DNA of 64,000 bases from positions 29,066,501 through 29,130,500 of the forward strand of contig JALIGW010000005.1 in NCBI GenBank assembly GCA_023053685.1. Direction: 5' to 3'. This DNA comes from Diadophis punctatus similis. Taxonomy: Eukaryota > Chordata > Lepidosauria > Squamata > Dipsadidae. The translations under genes and the position numbers were made by a program. The notes under the pieces were generated by a model, which had not been told where the DNA came from, did not search any database, and saw nothing but the letters and a program-made list of their open reading frames with translations. Shown one piece after another: positions 47,326 to 59,997 of the stretch (its first letter is position 1; the number at the start of each line of letters is the position of its first letter).

Positions 47326-49139
47326 AATATTAAATGGTAAACTGCACAATATTTTTATACCCCAATTTTGGAATTTATATACTCACTTCAGATCTTACAA
47401 AACATGCTTTCTTGTCATCTTTATGACAAGAAATTAATTTAAATAGAATTATGTCTTTAAAAGAAATATTGAATTTCAATATTCAAGAGGGATAGTGATG
47501 TTATTTGGTCAATCACTATCAATTCTAATGATACGAAATACCAGTTATTTTGTTGTAGATATTATACATTTATTTCTTCTGCAGTTTGTTCATATCTTGG
47601 CCTTTTAAGTAGAGACTATGATCTAACAAAGTTATTTTCTTTGTGCACAGCATTTATGCCAAGTTCATAATATTTTTGTGTTATTTAATCCTGTATATCA
47701 ATAAAATAAAAAAGTGCCCCAGATTAGTCCAGAATTGAGCAATACTCAACATGCGTGATTAGTATTTTTATTAAGGCCTACCAAAATCACACAAAAATTA
47801 TTACGTTTTCAAGCTGTTCCAAATTCTTGATCAGGTAGTATTTTACAATAACCAGGGAATGGGGAAGACCAAATATTTGAAATCATAGTGTTGGGATTTA
47901 ACATATTTGGAAACTTGCTAAGTTTCTGAAGGCAATAATGAGGAATGTACTCCGACATAATTTACTGCATTGTGCAGCTTTTAGTTAATGGCTACGATAA
48001 GACATAGAAACAATACAGTATTTCTGATCTTCTATCTGACTGTGCCATGTATGCCATAGTTGAATTGTAGTGGCAGATATACAAAGCATCATTAACAGGC
48101 AGAATCTATTTAGCATGTTCACTCAAGATATCAAACCTAATGGTTCAGTTGTGTTTCCCCCCATAAAACTACTAGCATTGGGTTGTGCAATATTTATATA
48201 GTTTGAAATAATTCAGAGGAGTTAAATATACCATATGAATGATTTTATGCCAAGTTTACTCTTTGCACATGTTGCTTTTCTTTGGTACTAGCAAAGAAAG
48301 GCACAGCCTTCTGATAATTTTAAGTTTGTCAAAAGTAGGTAGGTAGAAGTAGGTAGATTCATTTAAGTAAGATTTACATCTCAAATATAAATATAGGACT
48401 GCAGTCTAAACATGTAGTCTGATTGTAATAGTCATAAGATTTTTTTTGGTAAATGTTTATTATATAATGAATATATTTGCCCTCTAATCCAAACATATTT
48501 TTAATTTAGGAACCATATCAATGTGAAAGGATATATTTTTCTAGACAGAAAAAGTGCCATTATACAGTATTGTATTATTTTTACTTTTAACAACATGGTC
48601 AGTTTTTATATTTTTAAATAGTTTCAAATTATATAATGCTATGCATTCCATAATAACACTTTTTCCACTCATTTGGTGAAGCTAGAAAGGCCATTTATCA
48701 CCTTCTCATGCAATTCCCTGTGGTTTGTGATATTCTCCACTCTTAAAAATAAAACTCTATATTCTTTAAGGTTGTACTTCATAGCACCAAGTGAAACAGA
48801 TGAAAAGATAGAGAAAGAAAAATTTAAAAAATAGCATACAGTCTGTTCCTTTTTTTGAAAGAGTTCCTCTTCCATCTGTTGTATTGGGCTAAGATATTAA
48901 GTTAACCCGGTGTAGACATTTGGAACATACAAACTGTAAGGGTTGGAGTTCTACATCAGATCCAAATTTCTTGAAGTGAGAAAACTTACTTGGTTTTGGT
49001 GTGTAGTCTCTATGTTTTTCCGGCCAATATGTACAATATTAGATTCTGCTTGCCGGCCTGCATGCAAGCCATCTTGCTCACTGACTTGGTTGTGGGAAGT
49101 TCTCAGAAAGTTGCCTTCTGATAACCATGGGATTAATTT

Positions 49140-49206
49140 AATGACCGCATTGCTTACTGATGGAAATTCTAGTCCTAATTGCTGTTAGAAATCAAGGGCT
49201 ACCTGT
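49140..49206. mobile_element. Fragment of the Tc1/mariner-like MITE
   Basis: 'atgaccgcattgcttactga' through 'atcaagggctacctg' followed by TA matches one end of the family seen at 3,617 and 56,239. Confidence 0.6.
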
Positions 49207-49998
49207 ATATATTAAAACAGTGGAAGCTGCCTTTCTGCATTTCCAACACAAGTATTGGGCTAGTCCACCTTACCATAAATGATTGGTTTTGGGGGAGGAG
49301 GGCTATTATTATGGTTATCATTGTTTTCTAAAAACCCCATATCTATAATTTGCATTTTATTTGGCATAGGCACCATTGTTCTGTTATATATTCAGTGTTT
49401 GTGTTGCTAGAAGTAATAAATCTTCAGTGCATTATAACTATAATTGTGATATAGGAATACATGACCATTTTGTGTGGTTATATATTATCATCCAAAATCC
49501 ATTGCCGAGGAAACTAGGTTATCACAGAAATTTCATCATTATCCTATTTAGGGGTTTGAGAGGGTAGAAGAAAGATAAGTTTTTTTCAAGCTTTTCAAAG
49601 ATAAAATTGTATATTGTATGTGAATAAATACAGTACTTTAACAAATAAGCTGTCCTCTGTTCCAATTCTTTAAATGTAAAATACAGGTACTAATCAGTTC
49701 TGAAGAATGAGCTATAGTGTCTAATAATATAATGCTGATTTTTTTCAACATGGATAATAAATATAATTTTTTTAAAATATAAATATAGTTGCTTTACCTT
49801 CAGATACCTTGAGCAAATTTGGAGTATTTTATCTAAAATAATTCTTCAATGATGATGTAATTTTAACATTACTTAGTTTTGGAAGTATTTGATGACTTTT
49901 ATTACTAATTCTTTTAGTTTTAATATAATTAATAGCTTCCTTTTTCCAACACACTATATGTATGGTTTTCTAAAAGACAGCCTTCAGAATCACTAGAG

Positions 49999-50347
49999 CA
50001 GTGATGGCTAACCTTTTTGTCATCATATGCCAAAAGCGTGCCGGCACCCATAATGCAATGTGCCTCCCCGTGCATGCGCGAATGACTCCCCTACACTTCC
50101 CCCGCCCCCGCTGTCCATTCGCACGTGACCCCCATGCTCCCCCCAACCCCACACATGCGCACATGACCCCCCCACCCCCATTTTGGGCCTAGTAGGCCTC
50201 CCTGCAACCTCCTGGGACCAAAAATTGGCCACGGGGGGCGCCGCTCCCCCTGTGCTTCCCCCGCCCCTATGCAAGCCCCCCGTGCATGCACATGTGTCTC
50301 CCACTTGCCCCCCGCCCCCCGCATCCCAAAAATCAGCTGGCCAGCGT
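49999..50347. mobile_element. hAT MITE (CAGTGATGG family), one end lost
   Basis: It starts with 'cagtgatggctaacctttttg', which corresponds to the right end of the other copies in reverse. It continues through C-rich DNA to 'aaaaatcagctggccagcg', which in other copies lies near the left end. The opposite terminal repeat and the TSD are missing. Orientation is reversed relative to the copies at 7,820 and 60,693. Confidence 0.75.
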
Positions 50348-52213
50348 GTATAATATTAAAACTTATAAGCAGTTCTGTTGCACATGTTTCTTTTGGAAAA
50401 GGAAAGATAACAGCTGATCTAGAATTCTAGGAAGACTGCAGAACTAACAATTTGTTCAATTTTCTTTTTATCAGAGAAAGTTGTGTTTGCCATGCATTGT
50501 GACTTTAAAGATATATCAGCCCCCAGATCAAAGGCATAAATATTAACTTTATTTAAGTTGCTGTTAGTAATGGCTTAAGCCATTGATCACATCAAGCGAA
50601 TGATGAAGCTGAACCTTGTCTATGGCAAAATATAATATATTCACTCTGGCAAAAGGCACAAGGATTATTTGGGAGGTGGGTTGGTGGTTTATGAGTATGA
50701 ATAAACTTCAGCTGTTGGGGAAAGAATTGCTGCTTCAGATTTGGAACAAGTGTAATTTACAGTTCTTGAATTGTTAAACTATGAACACCTGAAATAGTAG
50801 TATTGCTTTCTTTTTGACTATCCAAAATTGTAAAGCATGACTTAAGGCCTTTTCATTAGTTAGCTAATACTTGGAGTCCAACTCTGATCTGCTTTAAGCC
50901 TTTGGTGCACTTATTCTTTCCCTCAACACAGAATAAATTAAAGAATGAATAATTATTTTTGTTTAGATGATCAAAAAATAAAACATTAAAGCTGTAATTC
51001 TATCTCCATAGAACTCCCATTAATAGGATTTATTCCTAAGTAGAGAAGTATGTGGCTATACTATTAAGCTGATCTTAGAAATATTGGAAGATTGGGGGAG
51101 GGGTAGTATGAATGTTTACACATGTATATAAATTTGTAAATGTAAAATCATATTCCTGGCCAAAGGTGGGCATTTTTAATTATATTTATTTATTGAAAAG
51201 TAGCCATTTCCATTCAAACTATTGAAATTTTGATTAATTTAGTTTGTAACAATACCATAGAAAGAATAAACGAAAGTATTGAATCACTACAGTTTTGGTG
51301 GTTCTTGATATATTTACTAATCCATAATTTTGGAATAATCTCAAATCATAATTATCTAAACAAATACCTTTATACAGAGTAATGCTTCAAATGGAAGCAT
51401 AGTAAAATAGTAAAATAGCTCAGCATATCCAAACATTGCATCCTTTTGACATGACATATATCGAAAGAATGAAAATTTGTCATAATAATAATGCTGAAAT
51501 TAAATAGGATACTGAAAATTAGAAGAAAAACCTGTCAAGTAGTTTTGAAAGAGATAGTATAATAGCCTGTCTGTCTGTGCTTAAAATCATGGAAGCCTGT
51601 ATGTCAAATTTACTTATTGAACCTAGTTATTATTTGTAATACTATAGTGTACTTTATAAAAGATGTGGATAATATACTCAACATTGTCATCCAACGTAAG
51701 GTTTTTTTCACACTTTCACAAAAGCTATTGTTATAGTGATCAAATCTATAAACTTCTTTCAAGTATTTTATCTATTAAGAACATCATTTTGGGTTGTTAC
51801 TCTTTTAGTGTAGACGCTATTCCCCAAATAAAATACAGGAATAATATTTTAAGTTTATTACTATGAATTATATAAATAGTGGGAAATACTATTTTTAACA
51901 ATATTGAATAAGAACTTATATATGAAATCTATGGGATCTGATCTTGAATTAGGTACAGGAACACCTGACTCAAAAATTGTGTGATGGCGGGAACAAGATG
52001 CTTAAAACATATGACGCTCATATTGTATGAACAATGTTGGCTGCTGGTATTTTTCTGAGCCCTGTTCAAAGCACTTTTACTAAGTGATCAAGAATGGTGG
52101 GCCTTCTCTGTTGCCCAACTTTAGTAATCATTAAATTGTCTACCATAAGACAGCCTTTTTTTCAATGTTATCTCCACTTGAGGAATGCCTTACCAACAGG
52201 ATTCCCTTTAGAT

Positions 52214-52348
52214 CAGGGGTTCCCAAACTTGGCAACTTTAAGACTTGTGGACTTTAACTCCCAGAATTCTCCAGCCAGCTACGCTGGCTGAAGAATTCTG
52301 GGAGTTGAAGTCCACAAATCTTAAAGTTGCCAAGTTTGAAGACCTCTG
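52214..52348. mobile_element. Palindromic (foldback) hAT element, 135 bp
   Basis: The ends are CAGGGGTTCCCAAACTTGGC and 'gccaagtttgaagacctctg'. The arms share 'aactttaagacttgtggac' and 'aactcccagaattctccagc' and meet at 'cagctacgctgg'. The 8-bp TSD CTTTAGAT is exact (52206-52213 and 52349-52356). It lies 395 bp upstream of coding exon 2. Confidence 0.92.
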
Positions 52349-52742
52349 CTTTAGATCATCATTGTCAGTTTTGAGAAAGTTGTATGTAAATGTTTATTTT
52401 AAGTCTTCCAAATGACATTTGGTTTCTATATTTGTGTTTCAGCTTTGAAACTCATTTTAATATACTTTTAACTGCTGCAATTTCTTGAAGTTTAATTAAT
52501 AGTGCTTTATTATACAGGATTCTGATTAAATTAGGCACTTTTATTCTTCTAACACACTTGTTCTAAAATTTGACCAAGGAATACTTTTTGAAATAAATAC
52601 ATTTAAAATTGTAAAGCAACCTTCCTGATATGTGTCTGTATTTACTTTTCAAAATCTTACATAAGTACTGTATAGATGAAATGGCATCATATGATTCTGA
52701 GGCATACTTGTGCAACTAACAGCATACTATCTTTTATTTAAG

Positions 52743-53185
52743 ATGGTTTCCTCTTGAATCTAAGCAAGGAAAACGAACTAAAGACAGAGGAGAAATAAAA
52801 GTCAACATTCAGTTTATGAGAAACAACATGACAGCAAGCATGTTTGACTTGTCAAATAAGGACAAAATCAAATCTCCTTTTGCTAAATTAAAGGACAAAA
52901 TGAAGGGTCGTAAGACAGACGGGACATTTTTGGATACATCTTCTGCAATCATTCCAAGTACTCATACCTCAGAAAGTAACAATTTAACATCCCTCAATGA
53001 ATTGCAGTTAAAATCAAAACCAAAAAAGCCTTTCCTTTTGGGACCTCAACGACTCTCTTTGGCTCACTCAATGTCTGATCTAACTGGACCTCAGATAACT
53101 TCAGAAAAAAATAAATCGGGAACAATTGGCAACTCTTACCTCTTCAGATGTCAGCTTGAGTCTGTTGGTTCTGAGGATGAAAGTG
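52743..53185 (+). CDS. RAB11FIP2: RAB11FIP2 coding exon 2
   Basis: Joined to exon 1 by completing GA|A (Glu117), it continues 'WFPLESKQGKRTKDRGEIKV', the end of the C2 region, then 'NIQFMRNNMTASMFDLS', 'SPFAKLKDKMKGRKTDGTF' and 'KPKKPFLLGPQRLSLAHSMS'. Counting from the chosen Met, the serine of 'AHSMSDL' is residue 226, equivalent to human Ser227 once the extra human Met is allowed for. Family knowledge names Ser227 as the MARK2/Par1b phosphosite controlling epithelial polarity. The acceptor is 'ttatttaag'; the donor is 'gaaagtg|gtaagt' (phase 1). The 443 nt keep the frame with exons 1 and 3. Confidence 0.96.
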
Positions 53186-55150
53186 GTAAGTACAGATTTC
53201 TTAAGAAGCAAACTCTATTTGAAAAGGCCTTCTAGTAGAATTATTCCAAACCCCATATCTTTATGCTCTTATTCCCAAGAAAAATATAGTTGCTAAGAAT
53301 TTGAGATACAATGGAAATCAAATGAAGAATAGAATGTTTCATCAATAATTTGTTTTAATAAGTATAATTTTTCTCCACGTTATTACTTATTACTATATTC
53401 AGTTTCATTTCACTAATTCGTTTTAAAAATAGATTTGGTGTATACAAAAGTCCAAAGTTCCACGTTTCAAATGTTTTTATCTTGAAACAGACATTCTGCG
53501 TCTTCCATGATTGAAATGAGAGTTTTGTTTCAAGCTTGAAATAAACCTTGACAGTTTTGAGTGTTTTGTGCTGTTCTGTATTCTGTGCTGGGACATGTTT
53601 TCTTGCAGTTGACTTTTCCCAGATGTTGCAGCAGGTGGGACTGATTTATTCAGCTTTTGGGGGGAGTGTTGCAGAATGTGCATAGTCTTGAATCCAATTG
53701 ACATTAAGATGCATAGTTACATACAAAGATAACAAATCAAAATAGGACAAGTATTTTCATTTAAAGCTGAAAATACTTGTCCTATTTTGATTTGTTATCT
53801 TTGTGTGCACTCTATGATGTTGTGATCTGTACTTTAGAACACATTTCAATACAACTTTTAATGACTTCTAGAGTTTAGTTGTATTACTGGATGTACTTAT
53901 GCTCTTTCGTTTTATTCTTACTCATGCAAGAATTAGGAGAAGCACTTTGTTCCTACAACATATAATTGTTTTTTCCTGGATTTGTGCAAAACTTGTATTT
54001 GAGCTTGTTAATAATAGAAACAAAACATGGACTTGTGCTTGAACCTGATTTTTGTTGGTGGTTGTTTAAATTTTTTCTTCAGATACCAAAAGAATTTCTA
54101 TAGGAATTTTTTAATGTTTAAATTAAATTAAATTGTGGCCAATTTTGCAGCAGGTTGGATGGCAGATAGCAATCAACATGAGTTAATATTTCAACTACTC
54201 TTATGGCCCTTGGAGGAAGACAAAGAGCAAGGCAGTTCTGCTGAATTCCCATTGCTTTCTTTGATTAAATCTTCTAAATAGTTTAAGTTTTATCCTAGTG
54301 GAACATAGTCATCTCAGCTGGAATGTTTCTATTTTGACTGTTTTGTTCCAAGCTTGAAACAAATCTGTTTTTCATACTGTTTCTATCCATATCATACACC
54401 ATCCTTAAACTAGAAATTTTCAGATTGGATCACACATGTTATTAAAATACCAAAACAATAACAGTGAAAAAATGGCAAAATTTTAAACATATGAATCAGC
54501 TGGAAAGACCTGGGTAAACAAAATGCTCTGTTCTAAGCCTATTAGCTAGTTAATATTGACTCTCCCCAGTGAAGTAATGATTACAATTTGTTCAGATCAT
54601 TCTATATATATATATATGAATTTACAATGTTATTATAGTAACATGTTTTATAGTATTCTGACATTTGTCCTCATGCAGGAATTATTAAAGTATTCAAAAT
54701 TAGAGGATAAAAATGTTATTTTAATTGTAAATTAACTGCCTCGAAGTAGTTTTTGGGTGTAAAGGTAGGCTACAAACTGCCAAAATAAATGGCATTAGTT
54801 TAATCCACCCCATAATCATTATGGTCACTCTCTATATACAGTATAGAAAAACTTTTAATATAGTACTGCATTTTTATTATTCTTAGAAGTTCTTCAGGTA
54901 ACTACAGTGAACATAACACAAGCATAATATTGTAGTGGGATAATTTATTATATGGTCAAAGGCTTATCAAAACTGTTGGTCTTCATTCAGCCAAAGCTAA
55001 TCATTTTTATAGTCTACATTTGTAGAATAATAGCTGTTGGAATAAACTTTTTATTTTAACTTATTGCAAATAGTTGTATAAAATTTTGTATATGTATTCA
55101 TTCTGTGTATACACTTGAGTCCAGTTGCATACTAACAACACTGTTTTCAG
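53186..55150 (+). other. RAB11FIP2: RAB11FIP2 intron 2
   Basis: 1,965 bp with donor GTAAGT and acceptor 'acaacactgttttcag'. It contains a perfect hairpin (listed separately) and a short (TA)n run at about 54,601. No transposon with clear ends is recognised. Confidence 0.9.
53720..53807. repeat. Perfect inverted repeat, 37-bp arms, 8-nt loop (intronic hairpin)
   Basis: The arms at 53,723-53,759 and 53,768-53,804 are exact complements. The left arm begins ACAAAGATAACAAATCAAAA and ends 'gtattttca'; the loop is 'tttaaagc'. Three more outer positions pair (C-G, A-T, and one mismatch/wobble). No TSD or known terminal motif is visible. If transcribed with the host gene it would form a long, unbroken double strand. 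Confidence 0.9.
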
Positions 55151-55616
55151 GAAATCTAAAATCTCCACACAGACGGACATTAAGTGCAGATACCACTAAA
55201 GTGAGTCAACTGGACAACATAGGTGATGACAGTGACTCAGCTTTTGTAGCTCAAAACGACCCTTTTACAAATGTGAGTGCTTCATTGCCTCAAAAGTTTG
55301 CTACATTGCCAAGACAGAAGAATCCATTTGAAGAAAACCCTTTATCATGGGAACAAAATGTGGGCTTATTTTCGAAACCACCTGAAATAAAAAAAGAGAA
55401 TAAGAAAGAGAAAAAGGAGAAGGTTAGTCTCTTTGAAAGAGTGACTGGAAAGAAAGAAGGCAAACGATCAGATAGACTTAGTAATGGAGGATCAGAAGGC
55501 TCCTCTGATTTGAAATCACCCAGTCCTTTTGCTGAAAGTCATCAGGGCAGCTTTGATTTTGATTCCACTAATCCCTTTACTACAAACTTCAAGCCAAAAA
55601 ATATGCTGCTATCTAG
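55151..55616 (+). CDS. RAB11FIP2: RAB11FIP2 coding exon 3 (NPF motifs)
   Basis: Completes G|GA (Gly265), then 'NLKSPHRRTLSADTTKVSQL', 'AQNDPFTNVSASLPQKFATL', 'PRQKNPFEENPLSW', 'KEKVSLFERVTGKKEGKRSD' and 'FDSTNPFTTNFKPKNMLLS'. Two NPF tripeptides are present (KNPFEE and TNPFTT); in this family NPF motifs bind EH-domain proteins such as EHD1 and Reps1. The lysine/glutamate-rich 'KKENKKEKKEK' is characteristic of FIP2. The acceptor is 'ctgttttcag'; the donor is 'ctatctag|gtaagt' (phase 2). Confidence 0.96.
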
Positions 55617-56238
55617 GTAAGTTCCTTAGATGTAAGTTGATGTTTTTTTTATTATAATGCATTTGTTATCTTTGTTCAAGAAGGACATTATTTAATTTTA
55701 AAAAAATAAACATTACAGTCTTTGATTGATACTTCAGTGCTGTGAAGGAAGTAGCCTAGGTGGGTATTGTGGAACAATTATGTCTGTAACAAACAGTTTT
55801 GCCATTCTATTGTACAAAAGCCAGTGTACTCTTAAGATGCAGGATTACCTAACAAAGAATTAAGGACCCCTTGTGCTTTAAATGATCAAGCAAAGCTTCA
55901 GCATATCCATTATTAAAAGGCTGAGTATGTCTATGCAGCTGAACACAAGTATTTGCGTTTGGGAAACCCACCTACATGTTTACGTTTTTTTCAATGATTG
56001 AAATGCACTTACTTCCTTAGCTCACTTTTGAAAGTGATTTTGAAGCATTGCACAACCTTTATAGACCAATGTGTCCTTTAGCTACCTGGTGCCAAATAGT
56101 ACGGGACCTTATTTTTTTCTTAAAGGCACTTTAAGTAGAGCTTAGAAATACACTGAGAACCATAAAATTGGCATATAATCTGTGCCATATTCTGTTATCT
56201 CCACGGTAAAATTGGTATTTTTAGCTGTAGTTAGTATA

Positions 56239-56624
56239 CAGGTAGTCCTTGACTTGCAACCTCAATTGAGCCCAAAATTTATGTCATTAAGCAAGACAGT
56301 GAGGTTTGTCCATTTTACAAGCTTTTTTTGCCACAGTTGTTAAGTGAATCACTGTAATTGTTAATCTAGTAGCACAATCGTTATGTGAACCTGGCTTCCC
56401 CATTGACTTTGTTTGTCAGAAGCTTGTAAAGGGTGATCACATGACTCCAGGATACTGCAACTGTTATAAATACATGCCAGTTGCCAAGTGTCCAAATTTT
56501 GATCATATGACCATAGAAATACTGCAATGCTTGTAAGTGTGAAAAACAATTATAAATTGTGTTTTTGTGCTGTTACAACTTCAAATGGTCTCTAAACAAA
56601 TGGTTGTAAGTCAAAGACTACCTA
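56239..56624. mobile_element. Tc1/mariner-like (Tigger-type) MITE, 386 bp
   Basis: The ends are CAGGTAGTCCTTGACTTGCA and 'gtaagtcaaagactaccta', flanked by TA on both sides (56,237-56,238 and 56,625-56,626). The interior reads 'aattgagcccaaaatttatg', 'gttaagtgaatcactg' and 'ggtgatcacatgactcca'. Its orientation is opposite to the copy at 3,617. Confidence 0.85.
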
Positions 56625-57544
56625 TAATGAAATTTCCAGATTGTCTTAAAATAAAGTTTCATATCAGTTTGCAGAATAATATGTTAAATATACTGAAGTC
56701 AGTTTACTGCTATTGATATTTTTTTCCACACCTCCCTTAAAGAAAGTCTTTGTAAGAAATAATAGCTTAATTGACTTTTTGTACACATTGATATAGAATC
56801 TATAGCTCGAATGGCTAATTCTTTGAAAAACCTACATGAGGTCATATTGTCCGTTAACAACAATAGAGTTAATGTTTTTTAATCCCAATTACAATTTTCA
56901 AAGTTTTCTCTTTTAAATTATCTTGATCATCTTCATTACAGTAGCATTACAGCTCTCATAGCAATCCTGTGCACTGAACATACAGTATTTAAGAACAAAT
57001 GTCAACTAAAATATTGGTTTTCCAGGATATAGATAACTCTTTGTGCAACATTTTTATAAAAAAATGTTTGTTTTTATGCTACACTACAGTAGACTAATAT
57101 ACTAACGTGAAAATTTCTCAATTTACAGCACTTGACAGGTGTTAAAACAAAAGCATCTTTAATTTTAATGTGTTGTTAGGCCCTCTTTAGAGGGACTGTA
57201 TAAGTTATTAACAAGGTCCTCTGAGACAGGAGACAGGTAATTAACAAGACCTAGAGAAAGAGAAATTTGGATAATTAACAAGCTCTTAGGCACTGGACAC
57301 AGGGTAACAAATAGTTCAGTAGTTAAAGGCGACAGGTTGTTACTAGCATGATTGAATGTCAGGTTTGAGAATGTGAATAGATAGGTGTCTCAATGAAGTG
57401 TCTAATTAGATTGTTATGTTGGTCACATAGTCAACCAGATGTTTAGACTGGATTTCACATTTTATCTAACAAGTCCTTTCTAGGGACCTGGGTTAGACAG
57501 TTGTTGTGATTTGATTATGTTAAATGTATTGTTAAATGTATTTT

Positions 57545-57720
57545 GTCAATACTAATGGTATTCAGATGTTTTGGGATTGCACCCAAGGCACCTATTACTA
57601 TTGGTACTATTTTTGCTTTCTTTTGCTACAGTTGTTCCTCTTCTATTTGCAGGTCTTTGTATTTTGTGATTTTCTCCAGTTCTTTCTCTTCTATTTTCAT
57701 TGTTGTTTAGAGAGGTTCCA
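57545..57720 (-). mobile_element. R4-like LINE endonuclease fragment, minus strand
   Basis: The minus strand reads 'KIEEKELEKITKYKDLQIEE' then, after one stop, 'AKIVPIVIGALGAIPKHLNT'. The box VVPIVIGALG.IP is the conserved end of the restriction-like endonuclease domain of R4/R2-type LINEs as I know it. Together with the fragment at 16.5-17.2 kb it shows this clade was present in the lineage. Confidence 0.65.
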
Positions 57721-57769
57721 TCATTTCTACTTTGGTTCCTTTCCAGTGTTGCTTATAATTTCTAGCTAT

Positions 57770-57935
57770 GCACTACAAATAGTTGGAAGATTTCTCAGGT
57801 CATCTAGTCTATCTTTCTGCTTGATAAAAGTTCTACTAAAGCATATCAGACAAATGTTTGTCCAACCTCAGCTTGAAGATCTTTAGTGAAGGAGAACCTA
57901 CCACTTAATGAGACAGTCTCTTTCATTGGTTGAAG
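57770..57935 (+). mobile_element. CR1/L3 LINE 3' fragment
   Basis: 'ctcaggtcatctagtctatc', 'atcagacaaatgtttgtcca' and 'gtgaaggagaacctaccact' follow the typical CR1/L3 3' sequence (…aggtcatctagtccaac…). Short and diverged. Confidence 0.65.
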
Positions 57936-58877
57936 TGAAACGGAGGCCTACCTTCTGAAGGTTAATGGACCAAATCTTCCCTTATCAACTAAAATGATGT
58001 GAGACTTACTTAAATGATATCATTGTCTATAGCTGGGAAAACTATTTAATACATTGGAAAAAGTAGCAACAAGTCTCCAAAAAGCTAGTTTTACAGTAGA
58101 TCCAACAAAATGTCATCTGGGTTATAAACAAAATCAAATATTTAGGGTTTTTTGTAGTGAATGGAATCCTAACAGATGAAGAGAACCCAATTAAACAATA
58201 TAGCTAAAGAGAACCCAATTGAACAACTGTGTGGAGCACCTATTAGGTAATTTATACATATTCATGTATAAATATTGAAAATTCAAAAGCAATCACAAAC
58301 TTTTAAGCCCACTGTATATTTTCTTTAAAAGGGATTTAATTTTATAATTATATAATTTTTATAATTTTTATGATTTTCAGTTTTTTAAAAGTATATGATG
58401 GTGATGATGTTGATTATGGTGAAATATATTCTAAAAATGAGTAGTAATTGAAAGACCTTGAATGAGGAACTAAATGGAGGAATAGCTAGTATAATTTTGA
58501 AAATATACGTTTTTCCCACTAGTGCAAAATCAAATAAGTAATTTTTAGCATATTAAATATTGTTCAGTGTTCAATGTTCTGTATTATGGCAATACAAAAA
58601 AGTGGTTTGACTTGTATTTTGTACTCTGCATTGGTAGCTTATGTTTTGAAATGTTCTTTTGCCACTTCAAACATTAAAAAAAAATGTAGGAAAAATCAAA
58701 TGTCTTAATTTCCATCTGCTTTCTTTATCTTTCTGCTTCCTTTTTGTCTGACAGTCTCAGCAACATTATTTTCTTCATCTGTGAATGTTCATGTTTCTGA
58801 ATACTGATGGAATTTAATGTTAGGCATACTACGTTATATCAGGCATTAATTTGGAATACCTGCTCATAATAAAACAA

Positions 58878-58932
58878 AGTAGGGAGTAGGGCGGCATATA
58901 AGAACAGCAAAATAAAATAAATAAATAAATAA
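58878..58932 (+). mobile_element. LINE 3'-tail fragment with (AAAT)n
   Basis: 'gggagtagggcggcatataa' followed by 'aataaataaataaataag' is the last part of the L2/CR1-type LINE seen at 47.25 kb, without coding sequence. Confidence 0.75.
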
Positions 58933-59080
58933 GTTTCAAACAGTGTTAATATTGCCTACTTGGGATCTATTTTTCCATGTTTGCAGGGTATATTCCTTGC
59001 CATGTTTTGAAAATGTTATTCATTGTTTGATGTTTGTTATGGTAATTATTGTTTACAAAAGAACTTCACTGAAATGAACA

Positions 59081-59121
59081 GGCCAGATCTAAGCACCCTG
59101 AGCCTTGAGTTTGACACCCTT
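59081..59121. mobile_element. Fragment of the CAGGGGTGTCAAA hAT family
   Basis: 'ggccagatctaagcaccctg' and 'gccttgagtttgacaccctt' match the right part of the element at 5,754. It lies just upstream of a different hAT MITE. Confidence 0.7.
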
Positions 59122-59146
59122 GTTCTAGATAAAGAAGGGCCTATAG

Positions 59147-59463
59147 CCCTGATGGTGAACCTATGGCAGCGCCCTCTCTGTGGGCACACGAACCGTCGCC
59201 CTAGTTCAGCTCCACCGCGCATGCGCGCATGCCTCCCGCCGTCCAGCTGGTCATTGGGTCTGCTGTGCATGCGCAGAGGGTTGGGTGCATGTGGGGGTCA
59301 TGCGCGCATGCCTGGGATGGGTCGCATGCATGAAGGGGCCGCATGCCTGGGGGCCGCACATGCATGCATGGGGGCAGGGTGCATGTACAGGACCGTGCGC
59401 GCATTGCATTTTGGGTGTTTGGGTGCTTTGGGCACTCAGTCCGGAAAAGGTTAGCCATCACTG
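59147..59463. mobile_element. hAT MITE (CAGTGATGG family), 317 bp
   Basis: The ends are 'ccctgatggtgaacctatgg' and 'aaaaggttagccatcactg'. An exact 8-bp TSD, GCCTATAG, lies at 59139-59146 and 59464-59471. The interior is CpG and 'gcatgc' rich. Same orientation as the copy at 60,693. Confidence 0.9.
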
Positions 59464-59997
59464 GCCTATAGGAATCAATGTGTTTTAGTGTCATTAAAGT
59501 TGGAATAGGGTCAGCCAACTCTCAACTTATCCACTCTTAGTATATGTGTTTACATTAATAGACATTTTAGAATGCTACAGCCAAATAGTTTCCTATGGTG
59601 TATAGTATTTGCATATAATGTATATAGTACTGTAGTTTACTGCTTCTTACTATGGTGTGTTTGTATTTGTTTTGTACCCAGAATAGTAGAACATTATTAC
59701 CATGCATGGTCATTTTCTTGAGCTCACATATGGTCTGATAATGTCTTGTAAGGATTTGAACTCTATTATTTATATAGCTCTCGAAGACATCCAAATTTTC
59801 TGAACTTTCTGTTTGCTACACATGTTAAATATTAACACATGTTAACTTTTAAAAAAATAGTGCTCTTTAGAAAAAAAAGTCTGATTTTCAAAAACCTGGG
59901 GGAAGGATAATATATGGAAAAAAAGAGCAACCATTATTTCGAGATCACATGCTTCTAAATATTTATTATATAATATATATTTTTATTACTTCCATAG

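Larger units (their letters stand above)
44333..52742 (+). other. RAB11FIP2: RAB11FIP2 intron 1
   Basis: Donor GTAAGT, acceptor 'ttttatttaag'. It holds a hAT MITE at 45,338, an L2/CR1-group LINE at about 46.3-47.3 kb in the sense direction, a mariner-MITE fragment near 49.14-49.21 kb, a truncated hAT at 49,999 and a foldback hAT at 52,214. The rest is A/T-rich with no other supported feature. Confidence 0.9.
55617..59997 (+). other. RAB11FIP2: RAB11FIP2 intron 3
   Basis: 4,381 bp. It holds a mariner-type MITE (56,239), a minus-strand R4-like LINE scrap (57,545), a CR1/L3 LINE scrap (57,770), LINE-tail sequence (58,878) and a hAT MITE (59,147). The acceptor is 'tattacttccatag'. Confidence 0.88.
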
